The notes under the pieces are model-generated. The model worked only from the letters and a program-made list of their open reading frames with translations. It did no database searches and had not been told where the DNA came from. The translations under genes and the position numbers were made by a program. Shown one piece after another: positions 8,998-17,598 of a stretch of DNA of 64,000 bases. The stretch comes from Pseudomonadota bacterium (GTDB lineage: Bacteria; Pseudomonadota; Gammaproteobacteria; Burkholderiales; Thiobacillaceae). Position 1 is the first letter of the stretch; the number at the start of each line of letters is the position of its first letter. The stretch is taken from NCBI GenBank assembly GCA_021836225.1, contig JAKBJA010000172.1, positions 16,865 through 80,864 on the forward strand, written 5' to 3'.

Positions 8998-9836
8998 GTG
9001 CAAGCAAACCCGCCACCGGCCATGACGCTCGCAACCTGCTAGTCCGCATCCGACATGCCTTGTGGCGGCACGCCAAGGCACTTCGCCAGCGCGTGTTGCC
9101 AAGTCCGGTTGAGCGGCACGTGTTCGTCGCCGGCATGCAGCGTTCGGGTACCAATCTCCTGATGGACGTACTGGATGCCAGTGCGAAAACCCAGGTGTTT
9201 CATGAGACCGATCCGCGCGCGTTCGAACACTATGAAATGCGCGATCTGGTGGTGATTCGGCAGCTTGCCGGGCAGTGTCCTGCACCGGTTTTCGTCATCA
9301 AGGCATTATGCGAACTCGACCGTATCAAGTCCTTGATGGATATCTTTACCCCTGCAAAAACCCTGTGGGTCGTTCGTGACTGGCGCGATAGCGTCAACTC
9401 GGCTATCAAATCCTTTGGCAACTTCGTACCGCAGTGGAAACGACTTGCAGACGGCGACGCGAAGGACTGGCGCGGGCGCGGCATGTCGCCCGCTATCCGT
9501 GAATTGCTTGCTGCGTTGTATCACCCTGACGCCAGCGAAGCAGAAGGCGCGGCCATCATGTGGTTCTATCGTAATTCGCTGTTCTTTGAGCAGCAGCTGG
9601 CCGCGGACGCACGAGTCCGTGTCGTATTTTACGAAGATCTGGTGCAGCACCCCATGCGCGAAGTGGCTGCGGTATACGATTTTCTCGGCCTGGCCGGCTT
9701 CAATGCCGCAACTGCCGGCCGCATCCACTCAAGATCGGTGAAGCATCGCAGCCCACCTGACATATCCCATTCTGTGACAAGCCTGTGCGACGAACTGCTG
9801 GCGCGCTTTGTCGCGCTGAAGCGGAGCCAAACGTGA
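8994..9836 (+). CDS. Sulfotransferase-fold protein (PAPS-dependent type)
   Basis: 280 residues from ATG 8994, overlapping the previous stop. The 5'-phosphosulfate loop is VAGMQRSGTNLLMD (RSGTNL at 50-55), and the 3'-phosphate motif is WVVRDWRDSVNS. VVFYEDLVQHPMREV is the usual later signature. Members transfer sulfate from PAPS to hydroxyls or amines. In this operon a glycan acceptor is most likely. Length is normal. This is one of four such proteins in the window. The stop overlaps the next GTG. Confidence 0.85.
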   Translation: MSASKPATGHDARNLLVRIRHALWRHAKALRQRVLPSPVERHVFVAGMQRSGTNLLMDVLDASAKTQVFHETDPRAFEHYEMRDLVVIRQLAGQCPAPVFVIKALCELDRIKSLMDIFTPAKTLWVVRDWRDSVNSAIKSFGNFVPQWKRLADGDAKDWRGRGMSPAIRELLAALYHPDASEAEGAAIMWFYRNSLFFEQQLAADARVRVVFYEDLVQHPMREVAAVYDFLGLAGFNAATAGRIHSRSVKHRSPPDISHSVTSLCDELLARFVALKRSQT

Positions 9837-11218
9837 GCGTCCCCGCTTGGTTCGCCCGCAGCGTTTACCGCGCACAGGAGGCGGCGATGCATCGCCCCAC
9901 CTTTGCGATGCTGGCTGAGATCGACCGCACGCAATGGCTGTCACGCGGAGGCGTCGAAGCGTATCAGGCGCAGCGCCTCAGCAGGCTGCTGGCCTGTGCG
10001 CTGGCGCACAGCCCCTGGCACGCGGATCGGCTGCGCGTTGCCGGGCTGGAGGACGCCGTCGAGGCCGGTGCGGTTGCCCTGGCCGACCTGCAGCGTCTGC
10101 CGACGATGAACAAGCGTGATGCCCGCGACAACGTCGAACAACTGGTGTGGCGCGGCGTGCCTGGTGGCGTGTTCCAGTACACGACCGGCGGTTCCAGCGG
10201 CGAGCCGCTGATCTTCTATTTCGGCCGCACGCGCCAGGCCTCGGATGCGGCGGGTCGCATGCGCGCACGGCGCTGGTGGGGCGTGCAGCCGGGCGAACGC
10301 GAGGCCTATCTGTGGGGCGCACCGGTGGAGCTCAACAAAACAGACCGCATCAAGACCCTGCGTGACCGGCTGGTCAACCAGCTGGTGCTGAACGCCTTCG
10401 CCATGTCGCCCGAGCGCATGGATGAATATCTGGAGGCCCTGCAGGCATGGCAGCCGAAGTGCCTGTACGGCTACGCCTCCAGCATTGCCCTGCTGGCGGC
10501 TCATGCCGAGGCGCGGCAGCGCAAACTCAGTCTGCCGCAGCTGCGCGTGGTATGCACGACCGGCGAGCCGCTGTATCCGCACCAGCGCGAACTCATCGCT
10601 CGGGTATTCGGCGTACCGGTGGCGAACGAATTCGGCAGCCGCGAAATCGGCTTTACCGCGCACGAGGCGCCAGGCGGGCAGATGCTGCTGATGAGCGAAA
10701 GCCATATCGTCGAAGTGCTGGACCAGGCCGGACGGCCAGTAGCCCCGGGCGAGGCAGGCGAGGCCGTGATCACCGGCCTGACTTCAGAGGCCCAGCCCTT
10801 TATCCGTTATCGAACCGGTGATGTGCTGCGGCTTTCCAGCGAACCGGCCGCCGGAGGGCAGGGCCTGCATGTCATCGCCGAGGTGACCGGACGCCAGACC
10901 GACTTCATCGTCGCCGCAGATGGTCGCGTCATGCATGCGCTGGCGGTGATTTATGTATTGCGCGCGGTGCCGGGTATCGCGCAGTTCAAGTGCATCCAGC
11001 ATGCGCTGGATCGCATGGAAGTGCAGATCGTGCCGGCCGCCGACTGGAACGAGGCCGCGCGCAATGCTGTGGTGGCGGGCTTGCGGGCACGCCTGGGCGA
11101 AGCGCTCAGCGTGGAATTGCGCATGCTGGACGATATCCCCCCCGAAGCCTCCGGCAAGCATCGCTACGTGGTCAGCCACGTTCCGCTTGCCGAGAGCCTG
11201 AAGCAGGCTGCGGCATGA
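9833..11218 (+). CDS. CapK/phenylacetate-CoA ligase-like adenylating enzyme
   Basis: 461 residues from GTG 9833 (GTGA overlap with the upstream stop). Adenylate-forming motifs appear in order: P-loop YTTGGSSGEPLIFYF, YGYASSIALLAAH, TTGEPL, NEFGSREIGF and FIRYRTGDVL. This is the PaaK/CapK branch of the ANL superfamily, often found in capsule loci. It activates a carboxylic acid as an acyl-AMP and probably passes it to CoA or another carrier. The acid here is unknown. With the downstream formyltransferase it suggests an acyl or amide substituent on the polymer. Confidence 0.85.
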   Translation: MSVPAWFARSVYRAQEAAMHRPTFAMLAEIDRTQWLSRGGVEAYQAQRLSRLLACALAHSPWHADRLRVAGLEDAVEAGAVALADLQRLPTMNKRDARDNVEQLVWRGVPGGVFQYTTGGSSGEPLIFYFGRTRQASDAAGRMRARRWWGVQPGEREAYLWGAPVELNKTDRIKTLRDRLVNQLVLNAFAMSPERMDEYLEALQAWQPKCLYGYASSIALLAAHAEARQRKLSLPQLRVVCTTGEPLYPHQRELIARVFGVPVANEFGSREIGFTAHEAPGGQMLLMSESHIVEVLDQAGRPVAPGEAGEAVITGLTSEAQPFIRYRTGDVLRLSSEPAAGGQGLHVIAEVTGRQTDFIVAADGRVMHALAVIYVLRAVPGIAQFKCIQHALDRMEVQIVPAADWNEAARNAVVAGLRARLGEALSVELRMLDDIPPEASGKHRYVVSHVPLAESLKQAAA

Positions 11219-11242
11219 ACTCGAATTGAACCGAACCTGATC

Positions 11243-12457
11243 ATGAAACCTTCTTCACTCATCCAGCTTCCCCTCCGCTACAAACCCTGGCAGGGACGCA
11301 ACCTGCGTCTGGTGATGCAGGACATCGCCGGAACCGCACAGCAGCCGGAACACGACCACCGCACCCATTTGCGCGGCGCCATCGACTGGCTGAGCCGCGC
11401 GCAGGATGTGCGCAAGCACAAGCCCGACGCGGGCGGGGTCGCTGCGGGCTGGAGTTTCGAGGACGGCTGGCTGCCCAGCTATCCCGAGACCACCGGCTAC
11501 ATCATTGAGACCTTCATTGCCGCTGCGCAATACCTCGACCGACCCGAACTGATCGACCGCGCCGGGAAAATGATCGACTGGGAGCTCTCGCTGCAAACCG
11601 CTGAAGGCGCTTTCCCCGGGCATTTCGGTGAGGCGGGCAGTCATCCTGTGATTTTCAACCAGGGCCAGATCATGCATGGCCTTGTGGCGGGCTATGCCTC
11701 GCTCAATCGCCAGGATTGCCTTGAGGCAGGCGTACGCGCCGGTCACTGGCTGCTGGCGCAGCAGGATGAGGACGGCTGCTATCGCAAGTTCGAGCACAAC
11801 GGCGTGCCACACGTCTACAACACCCGCGCCATATGGGCGCTGGCCGCCATGGGGGTGGTGGCGAACGAACCCGGCTTCCTGGTGGCGGCGCGGCGCAATC
11901 TCGACTGGGCGCTGAGCCAGCAGACCCCCAGCGGCTGGTTCGCCACCAATGCCTTCGTGCCGGGGCGGCATCCCTTCACCCACACCATTGCCTATGCGAT
12001 TCGTGGCTTCATTGAAGTCGCCGTTCTGCTGGGCGAGGAGCGCTATCTGCAGGCAGCCGAAAAGGCGGCCCGCGGCCTGATGGCAAAACAGCGCAGCGAT
12101 GGCTGGCTCGCCGGAACCTACGACGACGGCTGGACCCCCACGGCGAGCTACGCCTGCGTCACTGGCGTCGCGCAGATGGCCCTGTGCTGGTTGCGTCTGG
12201 CGCAGATCAGCGACGACAAGGACTACCGGGACGCCGCCTGGCGCGCGATTGCCTATGTCAAGCACACGCAGCGTCTGGAAGACGACGACCACGTCGTGCG
12301 TGGCGCCATTCCCGGGTCGGCGCCGATCTGGGGTGCCTATTCACGTTTTGAATTTCCCAACTGGGCGGCCAAGTTCTTCGCCGATGCGCTGATCATGGAC
12401 ATGGCCAATGTAGCGGTGCCGCCGGTCCCGGCCGGCGCCAAAGGGCTACCGCGATGA
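11243..12457 (+). CDS. Alpha/alpha-toroid protein of unknown function
   Basis: 404 residues with no signal peptide. It is rich in paired amphipathic helices with Trp, Asp and Gly at turns (SYPETTGYIIETF, QTAEGAFPGHF, NQGQIMHGL, VTGVAQMALCWL). This is the pattern of (alpha/alpha)6 barrels such as six-hairpin glycosidases, C5-epimerases or prenyltransferase-like domains. I cannot assign a reaction. The same motifs recur in the shorter protein at 37352-38272, so the two are paralogues. It overlaps the formyltransferase gene by 4 bases, and its position suggests it acts on the polymer or its precursor in the cytosol. Confidence 0.75.
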   Translation: MKPSSLIQLPLRYKPWQGRNLRLVMQDIAGTAQQPEHDHRTHLRGAIDWLSRAQDVRKHKPDAGGVAAGWSFEDGWLPSYPETTGYIIETFIAAAQYLDRPELIDRAGKMIDWELSLQTAEGAFPGHFGEAGSHPVIFNQGQIMHGLVAGYASLNRQDCLEAGVRAGHWLLAQQDEDGCYRKFEHNGVPHVYNTRAIWALAAMGVVANEPGFLVAARRNLDWALSQQTPSGWFATNAFVPGRHPFTHTIAYAIRGFIEVAVLLGEERYLQAAEKAARGLMAKQRSDGWLAGTYDDGWTPTASYACVTGVAQMALCWLRLAQISDDKDYRDAAWRAIAYVKHTQRLEDDDHVVRGAIPGSAPIWGAYSRFEFPNWAAKFFADALIMDMANVAVPPVPAGAKGLPR

Positions 12458-13284
12458 GCCGGCTGCGGCTGATGATCCTGTGCGGGCGCAGCGCCCGCCA
12501 CCTGCACGTCGCCAACACCCTGTGCCGTGCGGGCGAGGCGCTGGCCATCGTGCAGGAAACCGGCGGCGAATGGAACCTGAAGAAAACCCTGAAAAAGCTG
12601 CGCCCCGACAATCTCTTCCGCAAGGTCTGGCGCTGGCTGCGTGATCGTCGCCGCTACACCGGCAATCCCGAGGCGAAATTCTTTTTTCCGGATGGCGAGC
12701 CGCGGCTCGACCATCCCGAACTGGTGCGCGAAGTCCCGCACGTCAACCATCCTGATGTGGTGAAGCTGGCGCGTGACCTTCAGCCCGACCTGATCTGCGT
12801 GTTCGGCACCTCGCTTATCCGCGGCGACCTACTGAAGGAAGGCCGCCTCGGCATCATCAACCTGCATGGCGGGCTGTCGCCCGAATATCGCGGCGCCGAC
12901 TGCACCTTCTGGGCGCTCTACAATGGCGAACCGGAGAAAGTCGGCTGCACCCTGCACTACATCGATGCCGGCATCGACACCGGCCGCCTGGTCGCGCACA
13001 TTAGTCCGGAAGTGCGCGAGGGCGACAGCGAATTGGTGTTGTTCTGGCGTGCGGTGCAGGATGGCGCCGAGGTCTATGCTGAAGCCGTTGCACGGCTTGC
13101 CAAGGGCGAACAGCTTGGCTCAAAGCAACCGGGCAAGGGCCGTCTGTATCAGGTCAAGGATCGTGGCCTGCGCCATGAACGGGCATTGGATACCCGGTTG
13201 GCTTCAGGCATGCTGGCAGGCGTGGCCTTGCCCCGCAGAGTCAGCTGGTTTACGAGTGTGACAGCACAGGAACAGAACACATGA
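12454..13284 (+). CDS. Formyltransferase family protein (sugar N-formyltransferase candidate)
   Basis: 276 residues from ATG 12454 (ATGA overlap). The formyl_trans_N fold is shown by INLHGGLSPEYRGADCTFWA and HYIDAGIDTGRL. These supply the catalytic triad Asn136, His138 and Asp171, equivalent to the Asn/His/Asp of methionyl-tRNA and GAR formyltransferases. The C-terminal tRNA-binding domain of Fmt is absent, and the locus is a glycan cluster. N10-formyl-THF-dependent formylation of an amino sugar is therefore the most reasonable role. The product has not been shown for this subfamily. Confidence 0.82.
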   Translation: MSRLRLMILCGRSARHLHVANTLCRAGEALAIVQETGGEWNLKKTLKKLRPDNLFRKVWRWLRDRRRYTGNPEAKFFFPDGEPRLDHPELVREVPHVNHPDVVKLARDLQPDLICVFGTSLIRGDLLKEGRLGIINLHGGLSPEYRGADCTFWALYNGEPEKVGCTLHYIDAGIDTGRLVAHISPEVREGDSELVLFWRAVQDGAEVYAEAVARLAKGEQLGSKQPGKGRLYQVKDRGLRHERALDTRLASGMLAGVALPRRVSWFTSVTAQEQNT

Positions 13285-14603
13285 GAGACATACTGGTTAC
13301 CGCGATTGTCTTCGGCGCTCTGCCCTTCATTTTCAAGCGGCCCTGGATCGGCATCATGCTGTGGTGCTGGCTCGGCTACATGAACCCGCACCGTCAGACT
13401 TGGGGCTTCGCCTACGATTTCCCGTTCGCATTCATCACTGCCATCGTCACCATCACCGCCTTCGTGTTCTCGCGAGAGAAGAAGGAAATGGTCTGGACAC
13501 GCGAAACCATACTGTTGCTGATGTTCATCGGCTGGATGTTGATCACCACTTTTTTTGCATTTTATTCTGACTTGGCATGGCTGCAATGGAACAAGGTCTG
13601 GAAAATCCAGCTCATGGTTTTTCTCACGGCCATCATCATCAAGGAACGCCAGCATCTGCACTGGATGATCTGGATCATCGCCTTGTCCCTGGGTTATTAC
13701 GGGGTCAAGGGCGGCATATTCACCATCATGCATGGCGGGCAGTTCAAGGTTCAAGGCCCGGCCGGCACCTTTTTCGGTGGAAACAACGAAATGGCGCTGG
13801 TGCTGGTGATGCTTATTCCCCTGATCCGGTATCTGCATCTCCAAGCGACTCAGCAATGGGTTCGCTTCGGATTGGCCTCAGCGATGGTGTTGTCAGGCGT
13901 TGCTGCCATCGGCAGCCAGTCACGCGGCGGGCTGGTGGCAATGGCTGCCATGGGATTGTTTTTGTGGTTCAAGAGCCGTCACAAGCTCGTCATGACCATC
14001 TACATGGCAGTTGCGGTTGCAATCATGGCTTCGGTGATGCCACAGGCATGGTATGACCGCATGAATACGATCAAGACCTATGAGCAGGACGACTCGGCCC
14101 TGGGCCGCATCAACGCTTGGCACACCGCGTTCAACGTAGCGAAGGACCGGATCACAGGCGGCGGATACGAGATGTTCCGGGCGCCGACCTTCCGCCAGTA
14201 TGCCCCCGAGCCATTCCGGGTGCACGATGTGCACAGCATCTACTTCGAGGTAATGGGCGAGCACGGCTTCATCGGATTCGGCATGTTCATCCTGCTTGCC
14301 GTGTTCGCTTGGCTGCGTGCCAACCAGGTGATTCGAGAATGCAAGAGCGACCCCGAGCGAAAATGGGCGGCTGACTTGGCGGCGATGATCCAGGTCAGCT
14401 TGGTCGGTTACGGGGCCGGGGGCGCATTCCTCGGACTGGCTTACTTCGATCTGACCTACCATTTGATGATCATGCTTGTGCTGGCGGCAAAGTTTTCCGG
14501 CGTGCTGGATAAGACTATCCATCGTAAGGAAAAGGTTGCGAATGAGCCGTACATGCATCCTTCGGCACGTTGGGTCAAACCGCCCGCGTGGGAACGTAAG
14601 TAG
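13281..14603 (+). CDS. O-glycosylation ligase-like membrane protein, XrtA-associated (Wzy/WaaL superfamily)
   Basis: 440 residues from ATG 13281, overlapping the formyltransferase stop. About ten hydrophobic segments are visible, and the N terminus RDILVTAIVFGALPFIFKRP fits the exosortase A-associated O-antigen-ligase-like family (TIGR03097 type). The largest periplasmic loop (~230-330) contains LGRINAWHTAFNVAKD and a DVHSIYFEVMGEHG segment, like the catalytic loop of Wzy_C enzymes. It should polymerise the lipid-linked glycan or ligate it to an acceptor at the periplasmic face. A 116-base gap follows. Confidence 0.88.
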   Translation: MRDILVTAIVFGALPFIFKRPWIGIMLWCWLGYMNPHRQTWGFAYDFPFAFITAIVTITAFVFSREKKEMVWTRETILLLMFIGWMLITTFFAFYSDLAWLQWNKVWKIQLMVFLTAIIIKERQHLHWMIWIIALSLGYYGVKGGIFTIMHGGQFKVQGPAGTFFGGNNEMALVLVMLIPLIRYLHLQATQQWVRFGLASAMVLSGVAAIGSQSRGGLVAMAAMGLFLWFKSRHKLVMTIYMAVAVAIMASVMPQAWYDRMNTIKTYEQDDSALGRINAWHTAFNVAKDRITGGGYEMFRAPTFRQYAPEPFRVHDVHSIYFEVMGEHGFIGFGMFILLAVFAWLRANQVIRECKSDPERKWAADLAAMIQVSLVGYGAGGAFLGLAYFDLTYHLMIMLVLAAKFSGVLDKTIHRKEKVANEPYMHPSARWVKPPAWERK

Positions 14604-14719
14604 GCGGTTTCATTGTTTGCATGAATTGGACATGTTCGCCTGCACGAATCATGGGCCCCAAGCCGTGCATCCTGGCTCCGGGTTTATGAAATCCTTGCGC
14701 CGGAAATAACGCTGAAGTC
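14604..14719 (+). other. 116-base intergenic gap within the XrtA cluster
   Basis: This separates the tightly packed xrtA operon from the acyltransferase pair. I see no convincing hairpin with a T tract and no good sigma-70 or sigma-54 hexamers. Either read-through or a weak promoter could serve the next two genes. Confidence 0.4.
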
Positions 14720-16306
14720 ATGCTGTTCAATTCATACGCGTTTCTATTTTTCTACTTTCCGTTCACCTTCGCGGCATTCTTCGCCATCGGCCGTTATAGC
14801 CGTTCCCTAGCCGCGCTCTGGTTGTTCGCGGCATCCCTGTTCTTTTATGGCTGGTGGAATCCCGCTTACGTCAGCCTGCTAATCGGCTCCATTCTGTTCA
14901 ATTTTGCGATGGGCTCGGCCATTTCACGGGAGCATCATCGCGGCAGACTGACCTGGGCGAAGGGATTGCTGATTGCAGCCATCAGCGGTGATCTTGCACT
15001 CCTTGCCTATTACAAGTATGCAAATTTCTTCCTGATCAACACAAATCAGTTGTTGGGCACGACCTGGCAACTTGAAGAAGTCCTCCTGCCACTTGGCATT
15101 TCTTTCTTCACCTTCACCCAGGTCGCATTTTTGGTTGATGCATACCGGGGCGAGGTGAAGGAACGTAACTTCATCCATTACGGGCTCTTTGTCACCTACT
15201 TCCCGCATCTCATCGCGGGGCCGGTGCTGCATCACAAGGAAATGATGCCGCAGTTCGCGCAGGCGCAGACCTACCGCATGCACTGGGACCATGTTTCCGT
15301 CGGTCTGACCATCTTCGTCATTGGCCTTTTCAAGAAGACAGTCCTTGCAGATGGCGTCGCGCAATACTCGACTCCCGTATTTGATGCTGCCGCGCTTGGG
15401 CAGCCCCTGACATTTTTTGAGGCGTGGGGCGGCGCACTGGCCTATACGTTCCAACTCTATTTTGATTTCTCAGGTTATTCCGACATGGCAATCGGGCTTT
15501 CGCGCTTGTTCGGAGTCAAGTTGCCGCTTAATTTCCACTCGCCATACAAGGCAACCAGCATTATCGAGTTCTGGCGCCGCTGGCATATGACGCTGTCACG
15601 CTTCCTGCGTGATTACCTGTATTTCGCCTTGGGTGGCAACCGCAAAGGCGTTGTTCGTCGATACACCAACCTGATGGTCACCATGTTGCTTGGCGGACTT
15701 TGGCATGGAGCAGGCTGGACTTTCCTTGTCTGGGGAGGCTTGCACGGCTTCTATCTGTGCATTAACCACGCGTGGAGCCATTTTGTAAACCGGCTCTTGC
15801 CCACACCCTGGATGCCCCCAGGCCTTGGGAAACTGCTCGCCTGGTTGGCGACATTTTTGGCGGTAGTGGTCGGCTGGGTGTTTTTCCGTGCAAGCAGCTT
15901 CGACGCGGCGCTGGAAATGCTGCAGGGAATGGCAGGCATGAACGGCATCGCTGTGCCGAACGCGATTGCGGCCAAACTGGGTGGAACATGGCCGTTGCTT
16001 GCTGAACTGGGTTTCACGCGCTATCTGGGCGGCGGCAGCCAGTTCATTTTTACCTGGCTTTGGATTGCCCTCCTGCTGACAGTGGTGGTGGCAATGCCGA
16101 ACACGCAACAAGTCATGCATCGATTCGAGCCCGTGATTCACATGCACCAGGCAGACGGTAAGAGCGAACTCAGTCTTATGAGGCGGCTCCACCTGGCACT
16201 GAGCTGGAATCCAAGCGTCAGTTGGGCAGTTGCTACCGGGGTAATTGCAGCTTTAGGCGTTTTCGCCATGAGCAGAATCTCCGAATTTCTGTATTTCCAG
16301 TTCTGA
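14720..16306 (+). CDS. MBOAT family O-acyltransferase (AlgI-like)
   Basis: 528 residues beginning MLFNSYAFLFFYFPF, the typical AlgI-type start, with ten or more membrane segments. The MBOAT core is HLIAGPVLHHKEMMPQF, FDFSGYSDMAIGLSRLFG, FWRRWHMTLSRFLRDYL (His289) and GGLWHGAGWTF (His329, the invariant MBOAT histidine). It carries acyl groups, usually acetyl, across the inner membrane for O-acetylation of exopolysaccharide. The next gene, 3 bases downstream, is its probable periplasmic partner. Lower codon bias than the preceding operon is visible but slight. Confidence 0.92.
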   Translation: MLFNSYAFLFFYFPFTFAAFFAIGRYSRSLAALWLFAASLFFYGWWNPAYVSLLIGSILFNFAMGSAISREHHRGRLTWAKGLLIAAISGDLALLAYYKYANFFLINTNQLLGTTWQLEEVLLPLGISFFTFTQVAFLVDAYRGEVKERNFIHYGLFVTYFPHLIAGPVLHHKEMMPQFAQAQTYRMHWDHVSVGLTIFVIGLFKKTVLADGVAQYSTPVFDAAALGQPLTFFEAWGGALAYTFQLYFDFSGYSDMAIGLSRLFGVKLPLNFHSPYKATSIIEFWRRWHMTLSRFLRDYLYFALGGNRKGVVRRYTNLMVTMLLGGLWHGAGWTFLVWGGLHGFYLCINHAWSHFVNRLLPTPWMPPGLGKLLAWLATFLAVVVGWVFFRASSFDAALEMLQGMAGMNGIAVPNAIAAKLGGTWPLLAELGFTRYLGGGSQFIFTWLWIALLLTVVVAMPNTQQVMHRFEPVIHMHQADGKSELSLMRRLHLALSWNPSVSWAVATGVIAALGVFAMSRISEFLYFQF

Positions 16307-16309
16307 GCC

Positions 16310-17566
16310 ATGAGCCGCGCAAACCCGCACAAACGTTTTTTAGCGCTTCTTGCGGCAACATTTCTGCTCGCCAGCCTGGTTGCTGCGGGATTCAATTACC
16401 TGGTCGACCCATACGGACTATTCGGTACCCCTCGCATCGCCAGGTTAAATGAACTCAAGCCAGCGTCCTCCGAGAGAGTTCGCGTGATCAAGCCCTACAT
16501 GGCATCGCGAGCCAGGCCGAAAGTGGTCATCGGCGGCAACTCCCGGCCTGAGATTGGGTTGAATCCACAAGGCGCATGTTGGGAGACGGCAGACCGGCCT
16601 GTGTTCAATGCAGGCATTCCAGGCTCCGACGTGTTCATGCAAACACGTTACGTCCAGCATGCGGTTGAAAGCGGTAATGCAAGGCGCGTCCTCTTCGGCG
16701 TCGACTTTCTCGACTTTGTCGTCGATGCTTCAAAGCCAATGGGCAAGGTCAACTGGGATCGCCTTGGAAAGACTTTTGAGGGCAGGCTCGACTCAGGACG
16801 GGAAGATGGATTCGGTGCAGCCCTGAATATGCAAGTGGCCGAGGATGTTTTGAGCGGGCTTTTCTCGCTGGTGGCTCTCGGAGATTCATTCGTGACGGTT
16901 GCCTCGCAGCGGGACGCAAATTCGGCTACGCGCCGCGAGGATGGCTTCAACCCCGCGCTCGACTATCGCCCGATCATTCGCAACGAGGGGCAGGCCGTAC
17001 TTTTCAGGCAAAAAAACCTTGAGGTCAGAAAACGCCTGCAGCAAAACGAAATCGGTATTCTGAATGTGCACGGCCAACTCGCCATGCCTCTGCAGGCTTT
17101 GCGGCGCTTCCTTGACTGGGCGAACGCCCATGATGTTGAGGTGGTGCTGTTTATCAATCCGTACCACACTGATTACCTGATACAGATCGAGATGGCTGGG
17201 AAGTGGCCCCTATTCGAGGAATGGAAGCGGCAGTTGGCATACATCGCTGCGGAGTATGACGTCCCGCTTTGGGATTTCAATACCGTCAATCGCTTCTCGA
17301 CCGAACCTCCGCCGTTGCCCGGTGACAGACGTTCAGAACTCGAATGGTTCTGGGAGCCGGCACACTACCGCGCCGAACTCGGCGACCTGATGCTTGCCGC
17401 CATGCTCGATAGGCAATGCGGGAAAAGTCGCGAGTCGGGAGGGTTTGGTGTCAAGCTCGATCCGGCATCCATGCCGCACCATCTGGATCAACTCAGGACG
17501 AAGCTGAACCGATTCATTTTGGAAAATCCACAGGTGGTCAAGCGGCTACGCAATGGCGCGCCCTGA
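16310..17566 (+). CDS. SGNH-like periplasmic protein, probable acetyl-transfer partner of the MBOAT protein
   Basis: 418 residues with an N-terminal membrane anchor (FLALLAATFLLASLVAAG). A VVIGGNSRPEIGL block near residue 65-75 resembles the block I Ser of the AlgJ/AlgX SGNH superfamily, and a late FWEPAHYRAELGDL segment could supply the block V His. AlgI-type MBOAT proteins normally work with such a periplasmic SGNH protein that places the acetyl group on the sugar. Its position 3 bases after the MBOAT gene supports this. Catalytic assignment is by motif only. It ends facing a minus-strand gene. Confidence 0.72.
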   Translation: MSRANPHKRFLALLAATFLLASLVAAGFNYLVDPYGLFGTPRIARLNELKPASSERVRVIKPYMASRARPKVVIGGNSRPEIGLNPQGACWETADRPVFNAGIPGSDVFMQTRYVQHAVESGNARRVLFGVDFLDFVVDASKPMGKVNWDRLGKTFEGRLDSGREDGFGAALNMQVAEDVLSGLFSLVALGDSFVTVASQRDANSATRREDGFNPALDYRPIIRNEGQAVLFRQKNLEVRKRLQQNEIGILNVHGQLAMPLQALRRFLDWANAHDVEVVLFINPYHTDYLIQIEMAGKWPLFEEWKRQLAYIAAEYDVPLWDFNTVNRFSTEPPPLPGDRRSELEWFWEPAHYRAELGDLMLAAMLDRQCGKSRESGGFGVKLDPASMPHHLDQLRTKLNRFILENPQVVKRLRNGAP

Positions 17567-17598
17567 TCGTGGCCATATGGGGATTAGAAGACGGGGGC

